Source of the DNA: CAWAHD01 sp963781785
GTDB lineage: Bacteria; Planctomycetota; Planctomycetia; Isosphaerales; Isosphaeraceae
DNA: 64,000 bases
Direction of reading: 5' to 3'
Assembly (NCBI GenBank): GCA_963781785.1
Contig: CAWAHD010000005.1
Location: 3,472,001-3,536,000 of the forward strand
The stretch's first letter is position 1. Every line of letters starts with the position of its first letter. Shown here one piece after another: positions 8,982-18,570 of the stretch. The position numbers and the translations under genes were made by a program. Under the pieces are notes generated by a model that saw only the letters and a program-made list of their open reading frames with translations, searched no databases and was not told the origin of the DNA.

Positions 8982-9963
8982 ATGACGGCATCAAACGGGA
9001 ACGGCGGCACGCCCGCGATTGAACTGTGCGACCTGCACCGGCACTTTGGCCGGCTCCGCGCCGTCGATGGCGTCTCGTTCAAGGCGTATCCAGGCCAGGT
9101 GATGGGGTTTATCGGCCCCAACGGCGCGGGCAAGACGACCGCGATGCGGATCCTGGCTACTCTCGATGTTCCGACGGCCGGCGAGGCGTTCATCAATGGA
9201 TATTCGGTCGTCGATGATCCGGACAAGGTGCGCCGCATTGTGGGCTTCATGCCGGACAGTTTCGGCAAGTACGCGAACATGGATGTCGTGGAATACGTCG
9301 ACTTCTTCGCGAGGGCCTACGGACTTTCGGGGGCCATCCGGCGAGACGCCGTCGAGCGCGTCCTTGTTTTCACCGAGCTGCGGAAGCTGGCGAACAAACC
9401 AATCAAGACGCTCTCAAAAGGGATGTCACAACGGCTGGCGCTGGGGCGAACGTTGATCCACGATCCGTCGGTGCTGGTGCTCGACGAACCGGCCGCCGGG
9501 CTGGACCCCCGGGCGCGGATCGAGCTGCGGGGGCTGATTCACCTGCTGGCGACCGATCTGCAGAAGACGGTGCTCATTAGCTCGCACATCCTCACCGAGC
9601 TGGGCGAGATCTGCGACTCAGCCGCGATCATCGAGGCAGGACGCCTCTTGGCCAGCGGAACCATGACAGAAATCAATCAGGCACAACGCGCCTCGGAAGG
9701 GCGCTGTGACGGATCGGCCATTTCGGTCCGCGTGCTGACGCGACGCCGAGAAGCTCGAGCACCTCCTTTGCCAGGAGCCCTTCGTGCGCAACGTTGAGCT
9801 CGCTGACCAGGTCGCCACGTTCGAGTTCACGGGGGATGAATCGGAGCTGTCAGCGATACTCAAGCGGCTCGTTCGGGCCGAGCTCGATGTGGTCGAGTTC
9901 CGCGGTCGGGTCGATAGCCTGGAAGACGCGTTCATGGCCATCACCAAGGGGATCACGCAATGA
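8982..9963 (+). pseudogene. ABC transporter ATP-binding protein, one frameshift near 9735
   Basis: The first 250 residues form a complete ABC ATPase: Walker A GPNGAGKTT, signature LSKGMSQ, Walker B VLVLDEP, then SSHILTELGEICD. The C-terminal regulatory part (EHLLCQEPFVRNVELADQV to SLEDAFMAITKGITQ) is in another frame after about 9735, so one indel separates them. It resembles ABC-2-type exporters or gliding-type ATPases. The stop overlaps the permease start (ATGA). Because the catalytic domain is complete, a shortened protein could still be made. Confidence 0.8.
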
Positions 9964-11499
9964 GCGTTTTGTTAGCGCTGGTGACCCGGCTCGAACGCCT
10001 GGGCGACCGGTTCAATCCCATCGTCGTGAAGGACGTGCGCCAGGCGCTCAAGAGCCGCCAGTTCGTGGGCACTTTTCTGCTTCTGCTGCTGGCAGCGTGG
10101 GCCGGATCGATTTTCGGCGTGTCCTATCTGGGCGAGTCGATCGACTACGGGTCGCCGGCCGTGACATTCTATGCGGGATTTCTGTTCGCTCTGTGCGCGG
10201 CGTCGCTCGTCATTGTTCCGTTCTCGACGTTCCGCAGCATTGTCGAAGAGCGGACCGAGACGACGCTTGAGCTGTTGCAAATCACGGCGCTTTCGCCCGT
10301 GCAGATCGTCCGCGGCAAGACCTTGAGCGCGATGGTGCAGGTGCTGGTTTACTACTGCGCGATCGCTCCCTTCATCGCGTTTACGGCGCTGTTGCCGGGC
10401 TTCGACGTCGTCCACGTGGCCTTTTCGCTGGTCCATGCTTCTCATCACCGCGCTGTGTTTCTCGATGGTCGCCCTGGCAATCGGCGCCTACGCCCGCTAC
10501 ACGACGTGGCAGACTCTCTCGTCGCTTTTCGTGATCGCGATGGCCTTCGGGGGAATGATGACCTTTTTCAGCTTCATGACGGCGGCCGGCGAATGCATCC
10601 GATTCGACGAGTCGGATACGTGGTGGGCGCTCGCCTTGGTCGTGTTCCTCGGCCTTTCGACCGGATATATCTGCGAGCAGGCGGCCGTCGCACAGCTCAC
10701 TTTCGATTCTGACAACCGCAGCACGCGCATCCGGTTGGCCGCGGGCGCGCAGTGGCTTCTCTGCTGGATCGGATTGCTGGCATTTCTCATCGTGCGCCAG
10801 CGGCCGCCGATGAGTTCCGACGCGTCGACCGCCATTTTGACGCTTGACCGCGACGTACATCACGGTTTCGGGGCTGTTGTTCGTCAGCGTCCCCGATTCT
10901 CTGTCGCGGCGCGTCAGCCGCGGCCTGCCCCGCTCGCGCGCACTGAGGGTGCTTTGGGCCCCGTTTCTGCCGGGTGGTGCGCGCGGCCTCCTCTATGCCA
11001 TCATGTCGCTCTTCGTGCTGGGCTTGTTTGTGACGGTCCTGCTTCCCACAGCTCACGCTGACCAGCATCTTGAACGATCGGCAAACCACTCGATACGCGA
11101 TCGCCCTGGCCGCCTATTCGCTGATTTATCTCGGAGCGGGCACGCTCTTGGCGCGACTGCTGCGGCGCGTGACGCCAGGCATCTATTCGTTTCAGGTGCT
11201 CGCGATTCTGGTCACTGGCAAACCTGCTCTTGGTCGTTGCGGCCGAAGTGATCCACTTCCTCTCCCGCGCGCCCGTGCCCACGCCACAGCTCTTCGATGT
11301 GGTCAATCCGGTGGTGACGCTGCGAACGATCGCCGATGCCGATCGCGGCTCCGTCGATGCCGTCGCCTGCCTGGTGGTGGTCGCGGGTGTCGCGATTGCG
11401 GCGAACGTGAGGGCGCTGTGGCGCGGGGTCCGCGAGATTGTGAACGACCCGGTCCGTGCGCAGATCGAAAGCCAGCCGCAACCCGCCGGGATTGTCTAG
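9960..11499 (+). pseudogene. ABC transporter permease, about four frameshifts
   Basis: A hydrophobic multi-pass protein starting with NPIVVKDVRQALKSRQF, a common N-terminus of planctomycete ABC-2 permeases, then EERTETTLELLQITALSP. It is readable to residues ending QPQPAGIV, but only by changing frame near 10420, 10845, 11060 and 11215. It starts inside the ATPase stop codon (ATGA), so the two are translationally coupled partners. With four shifts in 1.5 kb this copy is probably dead unless the assembly is poor here. Confidence 0.7.
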
Positions 11500-11595
11500 C
11501 GACGGCGCGTGAACCATGGGCCGGATCAGAGATCGGTCCCACAAATCCCTTTCGTCGTCATTCCTCGCGATAAGCAAGAACGCGAAGTCCCGTGG

Positions 11596-11752
11596 AGATT
11601 CCGGACTCCCAGAGATTCGCCGCGTCCCCTGGGTATCAAGACACCCGCATTTCATTGACTGGCTGAATGCTGGGTGAAATGCGGTGCACATTCAGGCAAC
11701 CAATAGCGCATCTGATTGCCTGCACGCAGGGCGCGCCGAAAGGAGGGTGTCT
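11596..11752. repeat. MITE-like repeat, copy 1
   Basis: The core 11639-11752 is bounded by AGACACCC and GGGTGTCT, terminal inverted repeats of 8 bp. A near copy lies in the opposite orientation at 14898-15053. Homology extends past the left terminus through CCGCGTCCCCTGGGTATCA. No coding content and no clear target duplication. The sequence 11500-11595 after the permease shows nothing recognisable. Confidence 0.6.
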
Positions 11753-11920
11753 GGCAACCCCAGCGCCGCGGACGTCTTTTTGTCGCCTTTCGCTCCGCGA
11801 AAGACTTTCCTCCCAATAAGCGGTACGCGACATTATTCTGATATCAGTGTTTGTCGTTCAACAGTTCGTGACTCGGCTGGAAGGATTTACCGAGCATCGG
11901 CGTGATTCTTGATAGAGCAA

Positions 11921-11990
11921 ACGCACAACTTTCGCGGAGCGAAAGGCGATTTTGTTCTCTCCACGGCGTTGTGAGCCGTATTCATCTGCG
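11921..11990. repeat. Diverged copy of the start of the 478-bp duplication, with foldback
   Basis: It contains CTTTCGCGGAGCGAAAG, a 7-bp-arm hairpin with GGA loop, in the same context as at 12015 and 15074 (ACAACTTTCGCGGAGCGAAA). The hairpin appears on the other strand at about 11788-11804. This kind of foldback is scattered through the repeat region; its function is unknown. Confidence 0.6.
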
Positions 11991-12006
11991 CTCATGGCGT
12001 CCGCTG

Positions 12007-12484
12007 GAACAAATGCACAACTTTCGCGGAGCGAAAGGCGACTTTGTTCTGACCACGACGCTGTGACTCGTATTGATCTGCCTCACCAGCCTCCCCTGCG
12101 AACACGACTCCCGGTGCTTGCAGGTCCACCATTCCGGCTCCTGCCGGCCGTTGGTGCCGGCCTGGCTCTTCGCGTTATGGCTTTCCGCTGTCTTCTTCTC
12201 TGGCCTCTCCTCTCGATTTTTCCGTGTACATCGCTGCCTTCCGTGGTTGAAACGCCTTGATCAGCTTTGATCCGGGGAAAAAGTAAAGGCACTGCGGGAG
12301 CGCATCCGGCCCGCCGCGCCGCCAATCTCAAGCATGCCCGCCCCGCCTCGAAATCACGCGAGATCGCCCGAACGCTGCTCACGCCCAGCGATCCGAGCCG
12401 TTTTGCTAGGAATAAGTTGCCGCGGTCGACCTGGACCCGGTCACCCGGGCATGCCGGCATCGCCGTGCCTGTCCTTTCTGCCCC
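12007..12484. repeat. 478-bp duplication, first copy (contains R1 copy B)
   Basis: Appears identical base for base to 15066-15543 at a constant offset of 3059. The left part carries the CTTTCGCGGAGCGAAAG hairpin; the right part (12297-12484) is R1. On the minus strand R1 is an open frame of about 70 codons, also open in copy E. The right edge cuts into the drmA remnant. Confidence 0.85.
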
Positions 12485-12490
12485 GTCCGT

Positions 12491-12975
12491 TCCCTTGGTC
12501 TCGGCGGGTAAATCGAGAGTCAGTTCCGCCCGGCGCGGTGAGCGCTTCCAGGAGAACGGAACGAGCTTCGCGGTCTCGGCAGGGGATACTCGCCCCGCTC
12601 CGTCTTCGGCATCTTGCGCCACACCGCGGTAGTCACCCCACTGGACGACGACGTTCAGCTTCAGCGTTCCTTGCGCGACCAGCATGCTCAATCCGATCGA
12701 TGAGGGAAACACCGCCCGCGAGCGGCAGGGCTTTCGGGAGCGGCGTTGTCGTCGATTGCGTCCGAGTCCCCCCCACCAAGGTCGAGCTCGTCCTGGCCCG
12801 TCTCATCGCTCTTCTGCGCCTCGTCGGCTTCCAGAAGGACCAGAAACCCGCTGAGATACCAGCGGGACGGGGCCTGGGGCAATACCTCGGCTTCCAGCTC
12901 CGACCCGTTCTCGGGGCCGACCAGATCGATTCTCAGAGCGTCAACCAACCCTCGGCGGACATCGACGGGGGTCAT
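12491..12975 (-). pseudogene. drmA: DISARM helicase DrmA, N-terminal fragment
   Basis: Minus-strand start at 12975, six bases after the DUF1016 gene. The peptide reads VDALRIDLVGPENGSELEAE, then PSRWYLSGFLVLLEADE, then (after a shift near 12705) FPSSIGLSMLV and NVVVQWGDYR. This is the pattern I know from the N-terminus of DISARM DrmA helicases (DLxGP, SxWYLTGxL, PSSxGL, WGDY). About 160 of more than 1,000 residues remain, and sequence identity ends where repeat R1 copy B begins. DrmB, DrmC and the methylase are not in the window. Assigned by motif memory, not by search. Confidence 0.65.
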
Positions 12976-12980
12976 CACAG

Positions 12981-14150
12981 TCACCCTTTCGGTGCCTTGA
13001 CGGACTTTCTTTGCCTCGAGGCCCGCGGGGGGCCATTTGGTCGAATTTCCGGCACGCCGTCCTGCTTCGCGATGGCCAACCGTTCTCGAGCGCGGCGGAT
13101 CGAGTTGTGCAGGGTCTTCTCCAGCAGTTCGCGGGGCGGCAGCTCGGTCAGATACTGGGCGATGCGGATCCCGCTCTTGTCGAGCTGAAGCAGCTCGACG
13201 TGCTCTTCGGACTTGCCAGCGCAGAGGATCAGGCCGAGCGGCGGCTCCTCGCCGGGCCGCGTCTCGTACTTCTCGAGCCACCGGAGGTACAGCTCCATTT
13301 GTCCCTTGTCGGCGGCCTTGAATTTGCCGAGCTTCAGATCGATCGCCACCAATCGCCGCAGGCGGCGGTGGTAGAAAAGCAGATCAAGGTAGTAATCCTC
13401 GCTGTCCACCGAGATTCGCTTCTGGCGGGCGACGAAGCTGAAGTCCGTCCCTAGCTCCAGGATGAAGGCTTCCAGCTCCCGCAGGATGGCTTGTTCCAGG
13501 TCCATCTCGGCGTATGTGCCCGTCAGCCCGAGGAAGTTCAGAAAATAAGGGTCGCGGAAGATCAGGTCCGGTGTCATTCGGTCCTCGTCGCGAAGCGCTG
13601 CGAGATCATTTGCAATCAACTCGTCCGGCTTCTTGCTGACCGCCGTCCGTTCGAACACGAGATGGCCGATCTTGTGTTGGAGCGTCCTCGTGCTCCACCT
13701 CTCCAGACGGCACAACTCCGCGTAGAATTCGCGCTTCAACGGATCGTCGAGGTAAATGATTTCCTTGAAGTGGGTCCAGCTCAATTCTCTCCGCAGTGCG
13801 GAGACAATCTGCTCGTCCGGGAAGACTTCGGCGAAACGCACCATGTGCCAGAGGTTCTTGTCCGAGAATCCCCGGCCGTACTCGGCGATCAGTTGTTTCG
13901 ACACCGTCGAAACGATTGCCTCCCCGTACTCAGCCCGCTTCTCCTGGAGTACGTCCTCCCGGATCCGCTTGCCGACGTTCCAGTAGAGGCCGACCAGCGC
14001 CGAGTTGACCGCGCGGGCGGTCTGCTCGCGGGCGGCTTCGATCAACAGCCGAATGTCAGCAAACAAGCGATCGGCTGCGATTGCCGGGATGGGCGAAGCC
14101 GGGCGGCTGGATTGCCTGCGCCGAGCGATCTTCCTGGCCGTCGGACCCAC
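12981..14150 (-). CDS. DUF1016/YhcG-type PDDEXK nuclease family protein
   Basis: About 390 residues. The N-terminal DUF1016 helical domain has AVNSALVGLYWNVGKRI and GRGFSDKNLWHMVRFAEVFP; the C-terminal YhcG nuclease domain has YYLDLLFYHRRLRRLVAIDL followed by KLGKF, the PD-(D/E)xK core. The RBS GAGGAG points to a GTG start at 14150; the TTG at 14222 is an alternative that adds 24 residues. Such proteins are frequent in defense islands and restriction loci. Intact, it lies directly upstream of the drmA fragment on the same strand and may have been part of that locus. Confidence 0.85.
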   Translation of the reverse strand: MGPTARKIARRRQSSRPASPIPAIAADRLFADIRLLIEAAREQTARAVNSALVGLYWNVGKRIREDVLQEKRAEYGEAIVSTVSKQLIAEYGRGFSDKNLWHMVRFAEVFPDEQIVSALRRELSWTHFKEIIYLDDPLKREFYAELCRLERWSTRTLQHKIGHLVFERTAVSKKPDELIANDLAALRDEDRMTPDLIFRDPYFLNFLGLTGTYAEMDLEQAILRELEAFILELGTDFSFVARQKRISVDSEDYYLDLLFYHRRLRRLVAIDLKLGKFKAADKGQMELYLRWLEKYETRPGEEPPLGLILCAGKSEEHVELLQLDKSGIRIAQYLTELPPRELLEKTLHNSIRRARERLAIAKQDGVPEIRPNGPPRASRQRKSVKAPKG

Positions 14151-14331
14151 TTTCAACCGCTCCTCTCGGTAATCGAGGGGTCGAAACAACCATGTTGCTT
14201 TTGATAGTGTGCTACCGTTCAATATGTCGTGTCAATCCGTAGGGTGTGAAAGAGTGAGCGACGAACCGATACGCGATCAGCACCTGAGGGCATGAACGGC
14301 AGCCCGATCGTTGGTGTGACGCCGGGGGAGG

Positions 14332-14625
14332 ATGGCGCCGGACGCCATTGTTCTGCCCTTCGAACGCGTCCTCAAGACAATCTGTGACCGCAAAGGGATT
14401 GCCTACAATCCGCAGAAAGACACGGGCGGGGTGCTTATCACGACGCGTGAATCCGCCAACCTGTTCCCGTCATTCTACGCCGAGGCGTTCATGGCATCGG
14501 GCGCGATCCGCAACAACCTCGGCAGTGCCCACGGTCGGGGGCCGAGTCCGCCACAAAAGTTGACAGACCACGCTCAAGCTCTCAGGGCGGGTCCCGCTTA
14601 CACGATCACTTCCAGGATTGAGTAA
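14332..14625 (+). pseudogene. Abortive-infection family protein, C-terminal fragment
   Basis: PFERVLKTICDRKGIAYNP and then GAIRNNLGSAHGRGP match the C-terminal domain often annotated in abortive-infection (AbiC-like) proteins, where LRNxxGDAHGKG is the hallmark. The amino half is missing, and after SPPQKLTDHAQAL the similarity stops. It lies between a nuclease gene and another fragment in a repeat-rich defense graveyard. Confidence 0.5.
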
Positions 14626-14693
14626 CCCGCTCGCGTTAGAAAGCCCGGAGACGCGGTCTAGAGAGCGGTGCCATTGCACACGATTCGCTCTGG

Positions 14694-14897
14694 GTGGTTC
14701 TCCATTGGATGGTGCGCCGAGGCCTCGATCACGCAGATGCGGGGCTGATAGCCATTGCGGCCGATGCCGTTCCGATGACGGAAGTGATCGCCCGAGCGGT
14801 GCTCGAGGCCGCTCTAAATCTGATCTACATTTCGGAGGGTGATGTTCGGAAACGAATGTACGACTACCTCTGCGCGTATGTCGCACAAGTGACGCTA
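14694..14897 (+). pseudogene. DUF5677-like protein fragment cut by the MITE-like repeat
   Basis: ADAVPMTEVIARAVLEAALN followed by LIYISEGDVRKRMYDYLCAYV resembles the helical domain of DUF5677 proteins (RSALEAxINLxYI). The coding similarity stops exactly at the repeat terminus AGACACCC at 14898. No proper start or end is visible. Role unknown. Confidence 0.45.
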
Positions 14898-15053
14898 AGA
14901 CACCCTCCTTCCGCCGGGCCGTGCGTGCAGCCAATCCGATGCGCGCCTGGTCGTTGCCTGAATGTGCGCCGTAATTCGCCCAACCTTCAGGCAGTCAATG
15001 AAATGCAGGTGTCTTGATACCCAGGGGGACGCGGAAAATCTCTGGGTGTCTGG
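14898..15053. repeat. MITE-like repeat, copy 2 (inverted relative to copy 1)
   Basis: AGACACCC at 14898-14905 and GGTGTCT ending at 15014 bound a 117-bp core whose reverse complement matches 11639-11752. The outer homology (GATACCCAGGGGGACGCGG) continues to about 15053. The two copies bracket 11.75-14.9 kb as a large inverted pair. Confidence 0.6.
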
Positions 15054-15065
15054 AATCCCTGCTTT

Positions 15066-15543
15066 GAACAAATGCACAACTTTCGCGGAGCGAAAGGCGA
15101 CTTTGTTCTGACCACGACGCTGTGACTCGTATTGATCTGCCTCACCAGCCTCCCCTGCGAACACGACTCCCGGTGCTTGCAGGTCCACCATTCCGGCTCC
15201 TGCCGGCCGTTGGTGCCGGCCTGGCTCTTCGCGTTATGGCTTTCCGCTGTCTTCTTCTCTGGCCTCTCCTCTCGATTTTTCCGTGTACATCGCTGCCTTC
15301 CGTGGTTGAAACGCCTTGATCAGCTTTGATCCGGGGAAAAAGTAAAGGCACTGCGGGAGCGCATCCGGCCCGCCGCGCCGCCAATCTCAAGCATGCCCGC
15401 CCCGCCTCGAAATCACGCGAGATCGCCCGAACGCTGCTCACGCCCAGCGATCCGAGCCGTTTTGCTAGGAATAAGTTGCCGCGGTCGACCTGGACCCGGT
15501 CACCCGGGCATGCCGGCATCGCCGTGCCTGTCCTTTCTGCCCC
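15066..15543. repeat. 478-bp duplication, second copy (contains R1 copy C)
   Basis: Same sequence as 12007-12484. R1 copy C is 15356-15543. Followed by an ACGGATG-rich stretch and repeat R2. Confidence 0.85.
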
Positions 15544-15578
15544 AGCCACGGATGGAATACAGATGAAACACGGATCGC

Positions 15579-15859
15579 GAGACGACAGACAGAGAAGGGG
15601 AAATTCAGCCACGGATGAAACACGGATGAAACACGGATAGGATGCAGAGTGGCGCGGAGTCGGTCCCGGTGAGTTACGGCGATGAGGTACAGAAGCCATG
15701 GCGCTGGAGCATGGAGTGATCACTGAACAAATCCCGATCGACGCCTCGAGGTGGCATGATGACTGGTGTGTCCCTATCTGTATCCGTGTTCAATCCGTGT
15801 TTCATCCGTGGCTAAGAATGCAGTTTGAAACGGCGATTACCGATCGAATCGGCGTGAAG
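15579..15859. repeat. Dispersed foldback repeat R2, copy 1
   Basis: 281 bp, nearly identical to 20915-21195 (offset 5336). Its ends are complementary: AGCCACGGATGAAACACGG near the left pairs with CCGTGTTTCATCCGTGGCT at about 15793-15813, giving a foldback of about 205 bp. No gene. Ends 20 bp before the IS256 element. Confidence 0.8.
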
Positions 15860-15879
15860 AGAGGCCTCTGAACAAATCC

Positions 15880-17295
15880 GGGCCTGTAAATCTTTTTGTG
15901 TCAACGCAGGTGGGAACGACTTTTGCGTGCGTCAGTTTCGGGCGAGGGGCGGGAGCCGATCCTCGAAGATGATCGCGAAGTGATTCAGCGCTTCTCTCCA
16001 TTTGGGGATTGGCAGCGTCCACTTCTTGGACGCCTCGTGAATCGCCATGTAGACCAGCTTCAGCGCTGACTCCTCATTCGGGTACTGCTTGCGGTTCCGC
16101 GTGAACTTGCGGATCACGCTGTTCACCGACTCGATGGCATTGGTCGTATAGATCGCCCTGCGAATCGCCGGCGGGAACTCGAACATAGCCGCGATGTCCG
16201 GCCACTTCAAACGCCACTGTTTGACGATGGTCGGATATTTCTCACCCCAACCTTGAGCAAAAGCGTCCAGCGCTTCTTCGGCTTCAGTGACCGTCGGGGC
16301 CTGGTAGATCTTTTTCAGGTCCACTATGACCTGGTCGCTGTCTTTGTCCACCACGTACTTCAGCGCAGCCCGCACCAGATGCACGATGCACAGTTGCACC
16401 TTGGCTTCCGGGTATGCTGCGCAGAGCGCTCGGGGAAACCTGAGAGGCCGTCCATGCAGGCGATGAAGATGTCCTTCAGGCCGCGATTCTTCAGATCGGT
16501 CAAGCATGACAACCAAAACTTGGCCCCTTCGGTTTCGCCGAGCCAGAGGCCCAAAAGTTCCTTGCGGCCCCGTATATTCACCCCCAGGGCCACGTACATT
16601 GTCTGAGGCGAAACTCGACCATTGGCACCACGCACATGCACCACGATGCCGTCGAGATAGACGATCGGCCAGACCGGGTCGAGCTGCCGGGTGCGCCACG
16701 CGGTCACTTGCGCGTCGAGGTCGGCGGTGATCTCCGAGACCAGCGTCGGCGACACATCGACGCTATAAAGTTCTTTCACGACTTCCTGAATATCCCGAGT
16801 GGTCATCCCTTTGGCATAGAGTGCGAGAATCTTCTCGTCGAACCCGGTCAATCGACGTTGATGTTTGAGGATCAACTGGGGCTCGAAAGTGCCATCGCGA
16901 TCGCGCGGAGTCGCGATCATGATCTTGCCGAGATCGCCTTGCACGGTCTTTTCGGAACGACCATTGCGACGATTCTTCGCACGGGGTTTACACGGCGGGT
17001 CAGCAAAAGGATCCGCGACGCCCGGCACCAACGGGTCCTCAGCGGCCCCAGGCAACTGTTTGCGGCCGAGGTGAACGTCCATTTCGGTATCGAGCATGCG
17101 CTCGAGAGCCGAGCCCATCATGAGCTTGAGGAGGCCGTTCAGCTCCGCGAGTGTCGTGGCCTGCGAGGCGATCTCGCGTGCCAACTGTTCGGCCTTGCTT
17201 GTCAAAATCGCGTCCATGCGACAGTCTCCGTAAGGTAAGTAGGTTAGGGTGAGATAACCGATTCCTTACGTTGACACAATATTTCTTACAGGCTC
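15880..17295 (-). mobile_element. IS256 family insertion sequence, defective
   Basis: Terminal inverted repeats are seen: left GGGCCTGTAAATC...TTGTGTCAACG from 15880 and, as reverse complement from 17295, GAGCCTGTAAGAA...TTGTGTCAACG. The transposase between them is frameshifted. Flanking bases (ACAAATCC left, TCAGCTGC right) do not match, so no target duplication remains; the left flank is repeat R2 and the right flank is R3. This suggests that recombination has joined different ends. Confidence 0.8.
15932..17217 (-). pseudogene. IS256 family transposase, frameshifted near 16430
   Basis: The mutator-type transposase is readable in two frames. The N-terminal part has KGMTTRDIQEVVKELY, the first catalytic Asp in PIVYLDGIVVHVR and the second in FIACMDGLSGFP; the C-terminal part begins ALCAAYPEAKVQLCIVHLVR and contains the TTNAIESVNSVIRKFTRNR region with the catalytic Glu. 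One indel separates them between GFP and ALCAAYP. Joined length is about 427 residues, normal for IS256. Confidence 0.88.
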
Positions 17296-17301
17296 TCAGC
17301 T

Positions 17302-17629
17302 GCGCAGGATCCTGAAATGCCGAACGAACGGCAACGCGTCCAACCCTCCGTTTCACGTCTTGGTTGCCGTCCTGAGCTGATCAATCGCGTCCCGGTTTCC
17401 ATCCCAGGTTCGCATTCAATCCGGTTTCCGCCGTGGGCAAACTCATCGCGTCCCGGTTTCCGTCCCCGCCAATCTCAAGCACGACCGCACCGCCTCGAAA
17501 TCAGGCGCGACCGCCCGAACGCTGTTGACGCCCAGCGACCTGAGCCGTTTTGCTCGGAATAAGTTGCCGCGGTCGACCTGGACCCGGTCACCCGGGCATG
17601 CCGGCGTCCTAGTGCCCGTCCTTTCTGCC
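17302..17629. repeat. Composite repeat R3 + R1 (copy D)
   Basis: R3 (17302-17467) starts GCGCAGGATCCTGAAATGCC and has repeated CGGTTTCC modules; R1 follows directly (17468-17629). The same composite occurs at 20582-20907. The gap 17218-17790 otherwise holds nothing recognisable. Confidence 0.75.
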
Positions 17630-17790
17630 TTGACTGAATCGCCAGCTCCCCGTCACGCCACCCTCCAAGGCCAGGGTTTTCCTACGCGCTCGCGCCGGCG
17701 TCTATTTATTGCGTGGAGCGCGATGCGCCCACCAAATCCGGTGCCTTCAAGGCTGAGCGCCCCGACAGGCATTGGGTCCGGTCGGTGCGT

Positions 17791-18107
17791 CTACTCTCGG
17801 AACAGGTCGGAGTGCGTGCCGGTTCGGGCGAGGAGCAGCTTGTCGGCTTCTCGCAGATAGATCAGAAGCCAGTCCGGTTCAATGTGACAGTCCCGATACC
17901 CCTCCCACTCGCCGCCGAGCGGATGGTCCTTCTGCCGTGGCTCGAGAGGGCGGTGATGGCACAGCGATACGATGACCGCCTGGAGCTTGGCCATGTCCTT
18001 GCCGCGTTTCTTTTGGCGCTCGACGTCCCGCTTGAACTTGGTGCTCGCGATCGCTTCGAGTGGCGGCGGGGGTGGGGGCGGTTAGGACGCTTTGCGTTTA
18101 GCCACAT
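17791..18107 (-). pseudogene. YafQ/RelE-like toxin, probable frameshift at its N-terminus
   Basis: The C-terminal 67 residues are clear: LEPRQKDHPLGGEWEGYRDC then HIEPDWLLIYLREADKLLL then ARTGTHSDLF, the hallmark of YafQ-type mRNA interferases (DHxL, HIEPDWLLIY, GTHSDLF). The ATG overlapping the antitoxin stop opens a different frame; the toxin frame (STKFKRDVERQKKRGKDMAK) is rejoined only across the C-rich tract near 18065-18085. One indel there probably inactivates the toxin, or is a sequencing error. Confidence 0.7.
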
Positions 18108-18472
18108 CAGATACCCAGGTCCTTGAGCATCTCTTCCAGGCTCTCGTAATGGAGCAGGTTCTTGCCTTCCCGGGCTTCCCGTAGAACCTTGGCAGTCTCC
18201 TCGTTGGGAACGTGGCCAACCGTGGTCTCAGGGCGCTTCGTGGCGTTCTCGTTCGATACCGCATCGTTCCAGGCCGGATTCTTGTCTTTGGGACCGGCAG
18301 CCTTACCCTTCCCGATGGCCTGGGAGCTTGAAGCACCGGCCATGGGTGCTACGTTCTTCTCATCGGGGCTCGGCCGCTTGCCCAATTTGGAAGATCGTGC
18401 CGACTGCGGTCCGCGCTTCTCGACCTCGTTCGCGTCCATTTCAAACTCCTCTCGGATTGCTCCCATCTCCAC
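18107..18472 (-). CDS. RelB-like antitoxin
   Basis: 121 residues. The last 35 (NEETAKVLREAREGKNLLHY, then ESLEEMLKDLGI) match the toxin-binding tail of RelB/DinJ-type antitoxins. The N-terminal 85 residues are unusually long, charged and low in hydrophobic residues, with no clear ribbon-helix-helix, so the normal DNA-binding domain may be replaced. An internal ATG at 18439 (MDANEVEKRGP) is an alternative start. The stop overlaps the toxin start (TGATG), as in classical TA operons. Confidence 0.65.
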   Translation of the reverse strand: MEMGAIREEFEMDANEVEKRGPQSARSSKLGKRPSPDEKNVAPMAGASSSQAIGKGKAAGPKDKNPAWNDAVSNENATKRPETTVGHVPNEETAKVLREAREGKNLLHYESLEEMLKDLGI

Positions 18473-18570
18473 ACGATCAATCTTACCCGCTCTGTCGATT
18501 CGTTTGACGGGCGCTTCCAGTTTCGTCTTCGACGCGGACGGAGTAAAAGGACAAGCAAAAAAGGACAGTC

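Noticed and set aside
12073..12270. Identical 65-residue reading frames at 12073-12270 and 15132-15329
   Set aside because: They are identical only because the whole 478-bp DNA segment is duplicated; no ribosome site and no protein-like features.
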